From contig CP087210.1 in the NCBI GenBank assembly GCA_020912385.1, positions 1,426,001-1,490,000 of the forward strand: 64,000 nt of DNA, read 5' to 3'. Under the pieces are notes generated by a model, which was not told the DNA's origin, did not search any database, and saw nothing but the letters and a program-made list of their open reading frames with translations. Both the position numbers and the translations under genes were made by a program. Shown piece by piece: positions 11,434-22,020 of this stretch; the stretch's first letter is position 1; each line of letters opens with the position of its first letter. The DNA comes from Neofusicoccum parvum (taxonomy: Eukaryota; Ascomycota; Dothideomycetes; Botryosphaeriales; Botryosphaeriaceae).

Positions 11434-12687
11434 CGCGTCGATGATGCATGGCGATGAGGATGAGGAGCCCTCCATCCCCTATTTCGTTTCGAGGAATTTG
11501 CTTAGAGGGATCCTTCGTCTGTTCGGAGGTCGTCCGGTTTGTTCCACCGCCGCGGCCCGGAGCTGAAGGTGACGGGCTGCCTCCGCGCGCTGAGGGGGGT
11601 CGAGGCTTCAGGAGCAGAGGCCTCGCCGGCTGTGGGGGCCAAGGGGCCAATTGCTCTCTTTACTTGCGCGGGCGGTTGGTGACGCGGTTTGGCTGGACGG
11701 CGCCTTTTTTTTTTTTTGGACCCATCTGCGTGCCATCGTCGTGTCGCATGGGGGCGTAATATCGCAGTGTGGCTATAGGGGATGCGAAAGCGCCCAGCCC
11801 TTCCTGCCGGCTGGGTGGCTGAATCGCACTGCAGAGCGAATAGGGCCCTTCGAAATGACCTTGCTCCCTGAGACACTTCGTCTATAGAGGAGCGGGAATC
11901 CGTAGATTGAAAGGAAATCTTATGTTGATTGCTGACCCCATCTATCTTGTATAACAGGTTGATGACTACGCGTAAGTAAATCAGCACGGAGACACGCTCC
12001 CATTTGCCGAAGGAGCGCGGACGGAGCACGAACCAGGAAACCGACCGCTCACTCCGGGAACGAACAGACCATTGCTGACGCTCGCTCGCTCGTTCTAAAT
12101 CCGACGCGCGTAAATCTCCGGGCAAAGCCGTGCGTTTTGTCCCAGTCCCTCGCGTTTTAGAGTTTACGGCCTTACCCGTCCGTTGTGTACGTGCCGCCCG
12201 CGCGACCAAGCTCACACCGCTTTCAAGGCGAGGCTTTGCGCGATTGCGGAAGTAGCCATGCGATGTATGGGAGCAGGGAAAAGGAGACGTCACTTGTCAG
12301 GACAGTTCCAAAACTTGTTGAAGTGCATTATTGAATTCCTCATACCCCAGTTCTTTTTGCTTTTCATCCTTCCAGGAAAGAGAGAGAAGAACAAGAGAGA
12401 AGAGAGGCATATATACAGTGCATAAACTGCCATGTCCGTTATTCGTGAGGGGATAGGAGTTGTGTAAGAAAAGTGTTAGTACAAACATGACCAGAGCCAG
12501 AGCGGAGGAGAATAACCCGTAACCCACACGTTACCAGAGAAAGCGCCGCGGGCCGGGAGCGACAGAGCCGGTTTACGCCAGGAGACTTGTATTCCACAAT
12601 AGAATATGGAACAGAGAAAGCAAACCAGGGAAGATGGCGTGGGTATACACAAAAACGCAACGCAAGATATCGTAGAAGCAACATCCC

Positions 12688-15504
12688 TCAATACCACGTT
12701 TCAAACCCTCTCACCGGAACGAATAACTGCTCCATATTCGCCGGGTCTCCTTGTAAACCTTGCGCCGGATCGACATCCATGCCGTACTGCGCGACCAGAT
12801 CATCCCAGCTGGCCCAGTTCATCCCGTCTGGATCGCCCAGGCCGGGGGACATTGTGCTCGCACTATCATTTCGCGTAGGAGCGACACCATTTGCCGGCAT
12901 GGTTGTATTCAGGTTTCCGAAGGTGTTGTTATTATTGTTGGGCGTATTGCCGTTGCCGCTGCCGGAGTTGGCTGACGAGTTGTTGGAAGTGTTGGCGGTG
13001 TTGGCGGTGGTGAGGCCCGGGAGGTCACGAGGATTGTCGCTGGTTTGTTCTTCAGGTGAGCCTTTGAGGAGCCAGTCGAGGGAGGTCATGGACTCGTGGA
13101 CTTGGGGTGGGGGCGATTGTTGCGCCTGTGGTGGAGTTTGACCGGTGGTGGCTAGGAATTGGGCGGTCGGTGACAGGAGGTCTAGGCCTGGTACTTGCGT
13201 TTGGAGGGATCGAGGTCCGCTTGGTGTCATGAAGACTTGGGGTGAGGCTCCTGCACTGCTGAAATCCAGGCCCAGAGGCTGAGATGTGCTCGGAGATACG
13301 TCGATATCTCCGTCAAACCCGTTTCCACCCATTGATTGTTGCTGCTGGGCTGCGGCTATCTGCGGGAAAAGGTCCATCCCGAGGGGAACCTGCCCGGACA
13401 AATCCGGGAAGCTCTGTCTCGCCCTCGCCTGGGCTTGGAGGAACTCCTCTCGTTCCCTCGCGAGCTCCGCCTCGCGGGCAGCACGCGCTCTTGAGACGAG
13501 CTTACGCAACGGGCGCCAAAGGCACCCTTTCTTCTGGTCGCTGCTAAGGTCGTTCCAGCGTCGTGCTGCTGTTGCTTCCACAGCTCTCCAAGCACGTGCA
13601 ACGAGCTCTCCTTTCGTCCGAATGCAAAGTTCGGAGAGCAGGAAGGCAATAGCATGCCATTGGACGTAGGTCCGGAAAAGCCAGCCCCATTTTTGGGTGC
13701 GTTCTTCTGTCTCCAGGAGGATGCTGTACTCGACGTTCTCAAGCGATGTGACAAAGAGTTTGTCTTTGGTCTCCTGGGGAAGCGATGCGCCGCCGTCGAG
13801 GCGCTGATACGGGTGGTAGATCATTAGCCACATCTTCGACATGATAAGACGGGATACTGTTGCGATGACCCAGTAGAGCGGGACGGTCATATCACAGTCC
13901 CGCAAATACTTCTCCTCGATCTTGGAATGGACTTCAGTGATCCACCGCTCTTTCTGCTCCAACGACACGGATGAGAAGTAGCGACTGCACCGCACAGGGC
14001 CCGGAGGCACGTATTGGATGCGTCGATAGACATTGGCAACCTCGAACCTCACGAGGCAGAAAGTCATCTCTGTGCATCCAATCCGTTCCTTGGGGAATTC
14101 CTTCATAGCCGGGTCGAGGTCGACATCATTGACGTTGAGCGGAATCTGTGTGTCGAACGACGCTTCCACGATGGTGGGATCACACCCGTGGTCTTCGCTC
14201 GCCCGTGTGTCGAGGATGCACACCTGCCACCAGAGACGCCGGCGCATCTCGATTTCGAAGGGCGACAGGCCAAAGTGGCTGCCATCGCGGTGAATCCCCA
14301 ACGTCTGAGCCATGCGCACCACCAATCCGGTCAGGGTCCAGATGATACGAGCAGCCTCATTGCGCCGCAGACAGATCAAAAAGATGACAAAGGCCTGTAG
14401 AACCACGAACTCGTCTGTTTGGAGGAAGTTGGCACGTGCGAGTCCCTGTTCCAGACCGAAGCGGTATTTGTCGAGTAAAGTCTGCTTGCTCTCGGAGAAC
14501 CAGGCATCGCAATCTTCGGAAGAGGTGCTAGTAATGACAGCATAGTAGATGGAGAAGAGCAAGGCCTCCATGCCACGCGGGATGTGGTCTCTGTTCTCGA
14601 TGGCGGACAGGATTTTGGGCTCGATAGTTGGGATATGCAACACTTTGACTAGAGGATCCACGTTCTCCTTGAAAAGGGTCCAGAGTCTGAGAAAATGTTC
14701 CGGAGGAGGGTGCAGGGAATGCATGTCCACATTGGTAGAGCTGTATCCAAAGAGGAAGCCCTGGTGGCTGCTCGGGCTGAATGACTCGGGCGATGCGTGA
14801 TCGTCTTCCTCGTCGTCGGAATGCATCAGCAGCTCCTTGATGTCCTCGACCTGTTCAAGCGCAGACAGTGAGTACCCAAATGCCTCGAACTCCTGAGCAA
14901 TGATGGAGTTTACCTCGTTGTTCAGGCTGGCCCAGAAGCTGCTGTTGATGTACCGGCTCCTCCCTTCATTCACCACCAACCTGCCAAACCGTGTCTCCAG
15001 CCCGGCGATGGTCTTGTCTTCTGGGGGCAGATACCTAGCATATTTTGCGCAGTCTTCGTTTTCGATGTTCCGGTTCTTCGGTTGTTCAGCCCTCACTTCC
15101 GTCGTGTCCACGGCCGTCTCGACCGGCTTCTCTCCCTCGCTTGTCTGCGCCTTATCATCGTCCGCCTCAGCACCGCCCAGTGTCTTGACCATGCCCTCCA
15201 GCTTGCGCAGCCTCTCAAGAAGCTCGGCATCGGGCGGTTTGCGTGCCTTGCGCGGCGCGCGGCCCGGAGCGGGGAAGATGCATTCGATGCGAGCTTTGGT
15301 ACAGTTCGTGCATGGGTGCTTCTTGTCGCATTTGACCTTTCGGCGGCGGCAGGTCACGCAGGAACGTGGATTGAGGCCGGAGCTGCCGCTGGCGCTGCTG
15401 ATGCTGTGGTTGTGGGTGGGCGGCGAGGGCTTCGAAATGCGGTCGCTGGAGCCGTTGCTGTGGGCGTGCAGCAGCTGGTCGATAACGCTGTCGCCGGTCG
15501 ACAT
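12688..15504 (-). CDS. Zn2Cys6 fungal transcription factor with fungal-specific TF domain
   Basis: A nuclear regulator encoded by a single uninterrupted exon of 938 codons. The binuclear zinc cluster is near the N-terminus: C49, C52, C59, C65, C68, C75 (CX2CX6CX5CX2CX6C, CVTCRRRKVKCDKKHPC), followed by a basic segment and a short Leu-rich dimerisation element (LLERLRKLEGMVKTLGG). A fungal-specific TF regulatory domain occupies about residues 240-600 (LRLWTLFKENVDPLVKVLHI, MAQTLGIHRDG, RRRLWWQVCILDTRASE). The C-terminal part is Gln/Ser/Asn-rich with an Asn run, typical of activation regions. The ATG at 15504 was chosen because the open frame upstream to 16023 is Arg/Pro-rich without family resemblance. 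The regulated pathway cannot be inferred from the neighbours. Confidence 0.92.
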   Translation of the reverse strand: MSTGDSVIDQLLHAHSNGSSDRISKPSPPTHNHSISSASGSSGLNPRSCVTCRRRKVKCDKKHPCTNCTKARIECIFPAPGRAPRKARKPPDAELLERLRKLEGMVKTLGGAEADDDKAQTSEGEKPVETAVDTTEVRAEQPKNRNIENEDCAKYARYLPPEDKTIAGLETRFGRLVVNEGRSRYINSSFWASLNNEVNSIIAQEFEAFGYSLSALEQVEDIKELLMHSDDEEDDHASPESFSPSSHQGFLFGYSSTNVDMHSLHPPPEHFLRLWTLFKENVDPLVKVLHIPTIEPKILSAIENRDHIPRGMEALLFSIYYAVITSTSSEDCDAWFSESKQTLLDKYRFGLEQGLARANFLQTDEFVVLQAFVIFLICLRRNEAARIIWTLTGLVVRMAQTLGIHRDGSHFGLSPFEIEMRRRLWWQVCILDTRASEDHGCDPTIVEASFDTQIPLNVNDVDLDPAMKEFPKERIGCTEMTFCLVRFEVANVYRRIQYVPPGPVRCSRYFSSVSLEQKERWITEVHSKIEEKYLRDCDMTVPLYWVIATVSRLIMSKMWLMIYHPYQRLDGGASLPQETKDKLFVTSLENVEYSILLETEERTQKWGWLFRTYVQWHAIAFLLSELCIRTKGELVARAWRAVEATAARRWNDLSSDQKKGCLWRPLRKLVSRARAAREAELAREREEFLQAQARARQSFPDLSGQVPLGMDLFPQIAAAQQQQSMGGNGFDGDIDVSPSTSQPLGLDFSSAGASPQVFMTPSGPRSLQTQVPGLDLLSPTAQFLATTGQTPPQAQQSPPPQVHESMTSLDWLLKGSPEEQTSDNPRDLPGLTTANTANTSNNSSANSGSGNGNTPNNNNNTFGNLNTTMPANGVAPTRNDSASTMSPGLGDPDGMNWASWDDLVAQYGMDVDPAQGLQGDPANMEQLFVPVRGFETWY

Positions 15505-16494
15505 CTTGTTCACATGTGGGCCAGCGCGATCGTCGCGCTGGGTTGGTGGCGGGCAGGGACGCAGGCGTTCAGAGCGACGGGGGCACAGCAGGGACGAGCA
15601 AGGAATAAAGAAAGGGCGGCCCGGGGACTCGCAGCGTGTGGGGAACAAGAGGAGGTTCTGCGCGGAAGTCTGGGAACTGGTGGAGGAGGAAAGCGTCACT
15701 TGCCACGGGCGGAGCAGAATCTCATCGGACCCCTCCCTCTCCACAGATAACCGCTCAGGGCTAGTTGACGCTACTCCGAGAAGGCGGCGCACACGGGCAG
15801 AGTCGGCGTCTGCTTGGGCAGCAGCAGCATCAGATAAACGGCGGCGCAGTAGTGTCAGCCGTCGAGGCGCTTCCGTAAGCAGCCATGCAGGACCGCGAAA
15901 AGAGTCACCGCCAGCGGCTTGCCCTGAACGTGCTGGCCTGACGCAGGATGCGCGGCGGGGTCCAATGAGGAGCGCGCCTGGCTGACGAACTGCCCAGCCG
16001 CAACCCTGCACGGAGCGAGGCACGCGGCCCGTCTGCTGGACGTCCGGCCGACGCGGACGCGGACGGTGCTCGCTGCCCCGTCTGGAGTTGCATCTGGACT
16101 GCTCTGCCTGCTAAGCAGCGTCATAACACCCACGACGCTCGCGCGGGCACTGGCGAGTTCCGTCGCGTCCACCGCTGCTTCCCCGCCCTGTGGCCCACAG
16201 ACTCATGCTGCAGCAAAGCATGCGCGGAGGAGCTGCTGGAGGCATGTGCGCGTGCATCCTGCCGCCTTGACGCAGCTGCTGTCCTTGGAGGTAGAAGACA
16301 TTGGAAAGTCAAATTTGCTAGTAGAACAGTCATTGCTAATGCGGTGGACCCGGTGTGTTGCTTCTCAGCCGTAAGAGGTCAATTTACGCGTGCGTAGCCC
16401 GTTTGCGGCAATCTACTTCGAGTCATGCGCGCGCGGAAACTCCGACGCCCCGACTCTCCGACTCAGCTACTCCGTCCCAGCCCCGTCGCCTTCG
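15505..16494. promoter_or_regulatory. Promoter and leader region of the Zn2Cys6 gene
   Basis: This 990-bp interval is upstream of the regulator (minus strand) and downstream of the b561 gene. The regulator's frame stays open for about 170 codons here, but the translation looks non-coding. No other feature was found. Confidence 0.4.
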
Positions 16495-18184
16495 TTACAC
16501 CATTGTCCTGGGCTGCACAGGCTGCGTTCCGCCATAGTACATGTCCCTTGAGTTCTGCCCGTGGTAGCCCATGTCGCCCAGAGCGATGTCGCTGCGCGAC
16601 GACTGCGATTCCGCGTATCCGCCACCCGCAGCCAGCCCACCAGGCGCCGCATGCGCGCTGTACGGCGGAGGTGCTGTCGGAGGAGGCCCGCTGGGAGCAC
16701 GCCCAAAGTTCGCTGCCGCTGCCTTTCTACGGTCCTTCCTGCGCTTGTACCACGTCCCTCCGATGAGGATCGCGAACATGGCCACCACAAGCAACAGGTA
16801 AACGATATTGCTGCGTCGCGCGTTCGCAAATCGGAATCCAATGAATCCATTCGCAAGCCCAGCGCCTAGGACAAAAGCCCCGAGGTAACGATGAATCTTG
16901 CCCATTATAGTCGGCGCTCGGGAGCGAAGGTAGATGCGATGGTGGGCCCATCCGAGTCCGAGTTGGACGAACAGCAGCGCGAACACAATTAAACCGATTA
17001 TCTGGTGGACCGAGTTGATCTTCTTAGACTGCAACGGGAGTGAGTACTCGCGCTACCTTTCCGCCGCAGGAAGTTGGGTCCAGCAAGGGACCTCTGGAAA
17101 GAGCACCTACCTTATTGTAATACTTGCTGATCCAGATTCCAAGGCCAACGCCAGCACAAATCACCAGCAGGCCGCCAGCCTGCGCGCCAGCGTGCCACAT
17201 GACGCGTTCGAAGCTGCGCAGGAGAACGACACCCACAGGGAAGATGAAGAGGAAAGTGCCACACATGAAGACCGCATGTGTGGCAGCTCCGCGGTTTCCA
17301 TCGTCCCTGCGCAGGCTGCCTTTCTGTTCCGCGCCTTCCATCTGCGTTCCAAACGCCGTGCCTGCCGCAGTGGCATTGTGCTCGGTAGCCTGTGTCATGT
17401 TCATGGAGAACGCCCCGTAGTATTCATGACGACGGATGCCCGCATCTTTCTCATTGGAATAGAGATCGTGGTCCCACGGGCCGACGGCGAAAATGAAGGG
17501 CTGCGACGTGGACTCTAAATCCAGAGAGAGTTCAGGCACGGCCGACTTCACGTCTTTGCATTGGGCATTGACCGAGTAGACGTCGCCGTCGGTAGAATTA
17601 TCCCTGAAGACGCCAACCCTAGGAATGCCGTCGGATTCGTATACGGAGCAGTCGATGGAGGAGCGGTAGCTGGGCTCGTTTTCACCAGAGGCAACGCGCG
17701 GGGAAAGGGTCACGTCTGCAGCAGTCAGAGGAGGCCTGGGCGGATTCGTATTCAAATAGGCACTGGCTTACTTTCGCCGCGCGAGTCGTGATACACGAGG
17801 AACATCAACGCCCCCTTCATCTGGGCGCCGATGCCCACGGCGACCCATGAATTGGCGGCGGGAGCGCTGAGGTGGAAGTAGAGATCGGTGAGACCGCCAT
17901 CCTCGACGGCTGCGAGCGAGAAGGTCAGGTTGCCGGCGGCACGGGGGTTCGAGTATATGAAGGTCGCCGAGGCGGGCGCAGTCTGGTTCTGGGTGGGCTC
18001 GCTGGGCTGTCGTGGGGCTAGCAAAGAGGCGGTGGTGCGAGGGACCAGCGCTGGTCGAAAACGGTCAGTGCGACGGCTTTGCCTTCCGCGTTTGAGCGGC
18101 GTGGGGATCAGGGTCCACTCAAATCGACTCACCCGCATTCGCCAGCACGGCCAGACCGATCGCCAGGCGTCGCAGCAGCGCCAT
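16495..18184 (-). CDS. DOMON domain-cytochrome b561 transmembrane protein (CDH-cytochrome-like/iron reductase type)
   Basis: A predicted plasma- or endomembrane electron-transfer protein: an outer DOMON haem domain coupled to a b561 ferric or ascorbate reductase core. Exons are 18184-18133, 18050-17772, 17715-17111 and 17028-16495; introns are 82, 56 and 82 nt, and the product is 489 aa. There is a signal peptide (MALLRRLAIGLAVLANA), then a DOMON/CDH-cytochrome-like domain (AVGIGAQMKGALMFLVYHD, NVTLSPRVASGENEPSY). Five TM helices follow, with His residues placed as b561 haem ligands (THAVFMC, MWHAGAQ, VHQIIGL, IHRYLGAF). The tail is short, cytosolic and Pro/Ser/Tyr-rich. The gene is head-to-head with the sterol reductase gene, 613 bp apart. 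Confidence 0.9.
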
Positions 18185-18797
18185 CGTTGAGCTCCGGACG
18201 GGGTTGTTGCAGCGCGCAGCAGGCGCGGCTGAGGAGCAGCTTCACGCCGGCGCAGCAGCACCAGACACGAACACGTACGCCCAGCAGAGCCACGAGCCGC
18301 CGCAGCGGCGAGCCTTGCAGCTGAGCTGAGCTCGGTTGGGCTGTGCAGCTGTGCGAGCGGTACGTCGCCCTGCCCTGCGCCTCCTCTGGCAATGGCTCGC
18401 TACCGGGCCAATCACGACCGGCGCATGGCGGACTTTAGCTTCGCACCAGAGCTTCTTTCTCCCGTCGACACCAGGCGAGACAGCGGCAGGAGAGCTTCAT
18501 GCCGCTTCCGGCGCGAGGCTCGTGCAGGGAGACGGCGACCATGATGGTTCCCAGGTAGCGCTCGGGTGCCTGCATTCCAGCCAAGCGGCCGGGCGGCGCC
18601 ATGTGAAAACCCGCCATTGCGCGCACACCGCTCACCACCCAGCGTCCGCGTGTCCCTAGATACCTCTTTGAGTTCGTCAATTGCGTCAGGCCTGCGAAGC
18701 GGACTTGCTTAGCGCCACATGAGTCGAGTGCGTGGGCTTGTTCTTCCGCGCAAGGGACTTCCGCCCACCAACACACCTGTCCCCAACAACCCTTCCC
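18185..18797. promoter_or_regulatory. Shared divergent promoter, DOMON-b561 gene and sterol reductase gene
   Basis: This 613-bp interval lies between two divergent start codons and contains no credible coding frame. Both genes encode membrane redox proteins, so co-regulation is possible but not shown. Confidence 0.45.
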
Positions 18798-20603
18798 ATG
18801 GACATCGAGCTCGCAACCACGCCGGAGCGCTGGCAATGGCTGGGCGCCGTCGTCGGCAACAAGCCCACGTCTAGACGCAAGGCTAAAGACGCGCAGGACC
18901 TCCGTCGCCGCCCCTCGTCTGCCGCTCCTCACCCCTCCGCAAACCTCTCCTGGCGCCGCAAGCGCAAGTCCTGGCTCTCTGGCGCGGCATGCATCTTCAT
19001 GGTCACAGTCCCTCCCTCGCTCGTCATTCTAACCTGGATTGCCCTTGAGCACTTCAACGGCTCCCTCTTTACCGCTTTGTTTGCCCTTCAAGAGCTCGGC
19101 TTGTCTTCGTTCCTCGCCCAATTCGCCCCGGCGGCAGATCTACGCACAAGCGTAGCCTACTTCGCTTGGGTGCTTTTCCAGGCTCTCCTCTACACCATTC
19201 TGCCCGGCAGAAGCACGGGACAGCTGACTGCCGCCGGAAATCTGCTCGAATACCGCACCAATGGCTTCCTGGCCTGGCAGATCACAGTAGCGGCATTCGC
19301 GATAGCTGTGATTTCCGGCAAGCTCGATCCAGCTTTTATTGCTAAAAATTGGGAAGGCCTGGTGGTCATCTACAACATCTACGGCTACGCCTTGTCTGTT
19401 GTTGCCTATCTGAAAGCGCATTACGCACCATCCTATGCCGAGGACCGTAATTTCAGCGGTAAATACTCCCCCCCAAAAAATTCTGTGCGGTCACTCTATT
19501 CTATGCTACACAAACTAAACAAATGCAGGGTCCGCTTTGTACGACTTCCTCATGGGAATTGAGTTCAACCCACGCTTTGGCAAGACCTGGGACTGGAAGC
19601 TTTTTCACAACGGCCGCCCCGGCATCATTGCTTGGACCCTAATGTACGTGTTGAAGTTCAACCAGAACGACCGCAGGGATTTTCGAGCGCAAATACTGAT
19701 TTTACCCCAGCGACCTCTCCTACACGGCTCTCCAGTACCAGAGACACGGCTTCATCACCAACTCCATCATTATTGTCGACATATTTCACGTGATATACGT
19801 GGTTGACTTCTTCATCAATGAGAGCTGGTCAGCACCATCCACCGGATTATTAATGATAACCCAGTTGACAAGTTCAGGTATCTCCGCACAATTGACATCT
19901 GCCATGATCACTTCGGCTTCTACCTCGCCTGGGGCTCAGCCGTGTGGCTCCCGACCATGTACACGCTCCAATCTCAGTACCTCGCGCGTTATCCAGTGCA
20001 GCTCTCTCCTTTGGCTGCTGCGTTGATTTTCACCATTGGAGTCTCCGGCTATGCGCTCTTCCGCTCGGTCAACTTCCAGAAGGATATTGTGCGCCGCACG
20101 AACGGCGATTGCAATATCTGGGGCAAGAAAGCTCAGGTCATGCGTTGCCATTTCAAGACGGCTGATGGGCGCGATCATCAAACTCTGCTTCTGCTTTCGG
20201 GTAAGTTCAAGAGTAATTTCCTTGGATCTCCTCATTTCCCAGTGATTGAAGGAGTCTACTCCGCCCTCTCAACATCAAGCATGTGAAGTATTTTCCAAGC
20301 TTTGATGAGACTGGGATCCAAGGGAAATATCACATGATTTAAGGAGAGAAATACTGACAGCTAATAGGCTGGTGGGGGATTTCACGCCACTGCAACTACG
20401 TCGGCGACCTCATGCTCTCGTACTCCATGTGCGCCGTTTGCGGAGTTCAGAACCTCCTCCCATGGACGTATGCCATTTTCATGACATGCATACTTGTCCA
20501 CCGTTGTTTCAGAGACGAGGCGCGCTGCCGTACCAAATACGGCGACCAATGGACCAAGTACTGCAACAAAGTTCGTTGGAGGCTGATCCCTGGTATCTGG
20601 TAA
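18798..20603 (+). CDS. DHCR7-type sterol Delta7-reductase (ERG4/ERG24 family)
   Basis: A multi-pass ER membrane protein that would use NADPH to reduce a sterol B-ring double bond. Exons are 18798-19458, 19529-19643, 19711-19827, 19878-20200 and 20368-20603; introns are 70, 67, 50 and 167 nt, and the product is 483 aa. All junctions keep conserved blocks in frame: [78 protein letters not shown] and the terminal WRLIPGIW. The [13 protein letters not shown] and GIEFNPRFG blocks match 7-dehydrocholesterol reductases more closely than C14 (ERG24) or C24(28) (ERG4) reductases. The fourth exon's donor (GTCAGC after the last Trp of NESW) is unusual but gives the expected join. Specificity is inferred from motif memory; a close ERG24-like paralogue is the alternative. 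Confidence 0.85.
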
Positions 20604-21513
20604 ATGAAGTCCTGGGGAGGGGAGAGACGACGGCTGTGGAGAGAGACCGGGGTCTCAAGATTGAAGATGGGGGTCGTAGGTATATGACCCGTTGAGTAGG
20701 TGACGCGATGAGGCTGAGATTTGCGTGCAATCTCAGTAAGCTCAGAGCTGCGAGCAACAGTGGACCGAGACCGCCGGTGGGGAGCGGGGATTTGTACAAT
20801 ACGTAGATTGGCTTGCTTCTTGAGTTTGGCAACAACACGATACCGATGAGCAGACATTATCAGCAGGCATTCCTAGAGTAGACCTTGAAACACAAAGACA
20901 GTTCGATTTCTGCAGCAGCGGCGTAAATCTTCGCTTTGATGAGAAACGGTGTATATGTGAAGGTGCAATTACCCTTGCGGCAATATTAGAAATCCCACAA
21001 CTTACTGGTGCCCAAGAGGCTCGTCGCGGAAAGCATGTCATATCACATACCGCATCATCTCAAGTTCGCACGTAGGCCTGTTTGGCGATAAGACAACGGA
21101 GCATTGGATTCTGTAAGCAGTCGTCCGGATAGGCTCCTCGTACTCGTACCTGCTCCGGCACGCTCATGCCTCCACTTTTAGTGCTCGACACAGTCCGCAT
21201 GTACATGCAACTCACCAGCCATCCACCGCGCGCGAAAGCAGGCCCCCTTGCAACTCTATCTCGCAAGGTCCCACCAAACCGGTTAGCCGCGATCTCCGCC
21301 TTGGCGCCCGCCGTCCCGCATCTCCCCAGACACGCACACACACACGCAAGCCAACGACCAAGCCCCAGACTCGTCCGTCCAGCCATTGGCGCAACCACCG
21401 CAGAAAACATCGCCAGCAGCGCCCCTCCTGTCCATCCCGCCGCCGACCGAAACGCCACCATCAGCACGTTTTGCAGAAAAAAAAAAGAAAAAAGAAAAAA
21501 AGGACACGACACG
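20604..21513. other. Intergenic region before the DUF202 gene
   Basis: A 0.9-kb interval with the sterol reductase 3' end and the promoter of the next gene. An A-rich tract (about 21477-21502) lies just before the ATG at 21514, in the probable 5' leader. Nothing else was recognised. Confidence 0.4.
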
Positions 21514-22020
21514 ATGAGCTTCCTCGCCCGCCTCCGCGCGCCGGTCTACAAAAACGCCGGCTCCGTCGCGCGCGACCACCTCGCGTCCGAGCGCACCTTC
21601 CTGGCCTGGCTGCGCACCGGCCTCGGCTTCGTCGCGCTGGGCATCGCCGTCGAGCGCTTCTCGCAGCTGGACGTCCCCGAGCTGCTGCTCGCCCTCCGGC
21701 AGCAGCAGCAGCAGCAACCACAACAAGGCGGGCAGAGGGACTCGGGGGATAAGAGGGCTGGCAGGGGCTTCAAGGAGAGCTCGGATGTGCTGGTCGGCGC
21801 GCTGCTGGGGACCGGGACCGGCAGCATCGTGTACGGGACGGCCAGGTATTTTGAGAATATGCGGTTGTTGGAGAGGAGGAGGTTCAAGCCGGCATTCTGG
21901 GGCGCGGGGCTGTTGGGTGTGGCGGTGGCGGGGTTGGCGGGGGGTGTGTATTGGAGTTCTGTGAGGGAGAGGATTGGGGAGAGGAATGGGGAGAGGGAGG
22001 TAGAGGGAGAGGGTAAGTGA
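21514..22020 (+). CDS. DUF202 (YidH-like) small membrane protein
   Basis: A single-exon protein of 168 aa. The N-terminal motif RDHLASERTFLAWLRTGLGF is the hallmark of the DUF202 family, where it begins the first TM helix. Three TM segments are visible: one continuing from that motif (GFVALGIAVERF), one around VLVGALLGTGTGSIVYG and one at FWGAGLLGVAVAGLAGGVYW. A Gln-rich insert (seven consecutive Gln) sits between the first and second. The tail is acidic and charged. Related fungal proteins are poorly characterised, some being linked to vacuolar membranes or polyphosphate; no function is proposed here. Confidence 0.88.
   Translation: MSFLARLRAPVYKNAGSVARDHLASERTFLAWLRTGLGFVALGIAVERFSQLDVPELLLALRQQQQQQPQQGGQRDSGDKRAGRGFKESSDVLVGALLGTGTGSIVYGTARYFENMRLLERRRFKPAFWGAGLLGVAVAGLAGGVYWSSVRERIGERNGEREVEGEGK

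Larger units (their letters stand above)
10448..12687. other. Convergent intergenic region with microsatellites
   Basis: The region lies between the 3' end of the GPI-protein gene and the 3' end of the Zn2Cys6 gene. It contains an AGCC run (11113-11135), a GGC run (11343-11360), a CAC run (11416-11433) and short homopolymers. Open frames on both strands are low-complexity and unrecognised. At 2.2 kb it is long for two 3' UTRs, so a small unrecognised transcript is possible. Confidence 0.4.

Noticed and set aside
14900..15985. 361-codon open frame antisense to the Zn2Cys6 gene
   Set aside because: Shadow of a real coding sequence; composition typical of an antisense frame.
15505..16023. In-frame 5' extension of the Zn2Cys6 regulator (about 170 extra codons)
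   Set aside because: The extension is Arg/Pro-rich without family resemblance; the ATG at 15504 gives the normal spacing to the zinc cluster.
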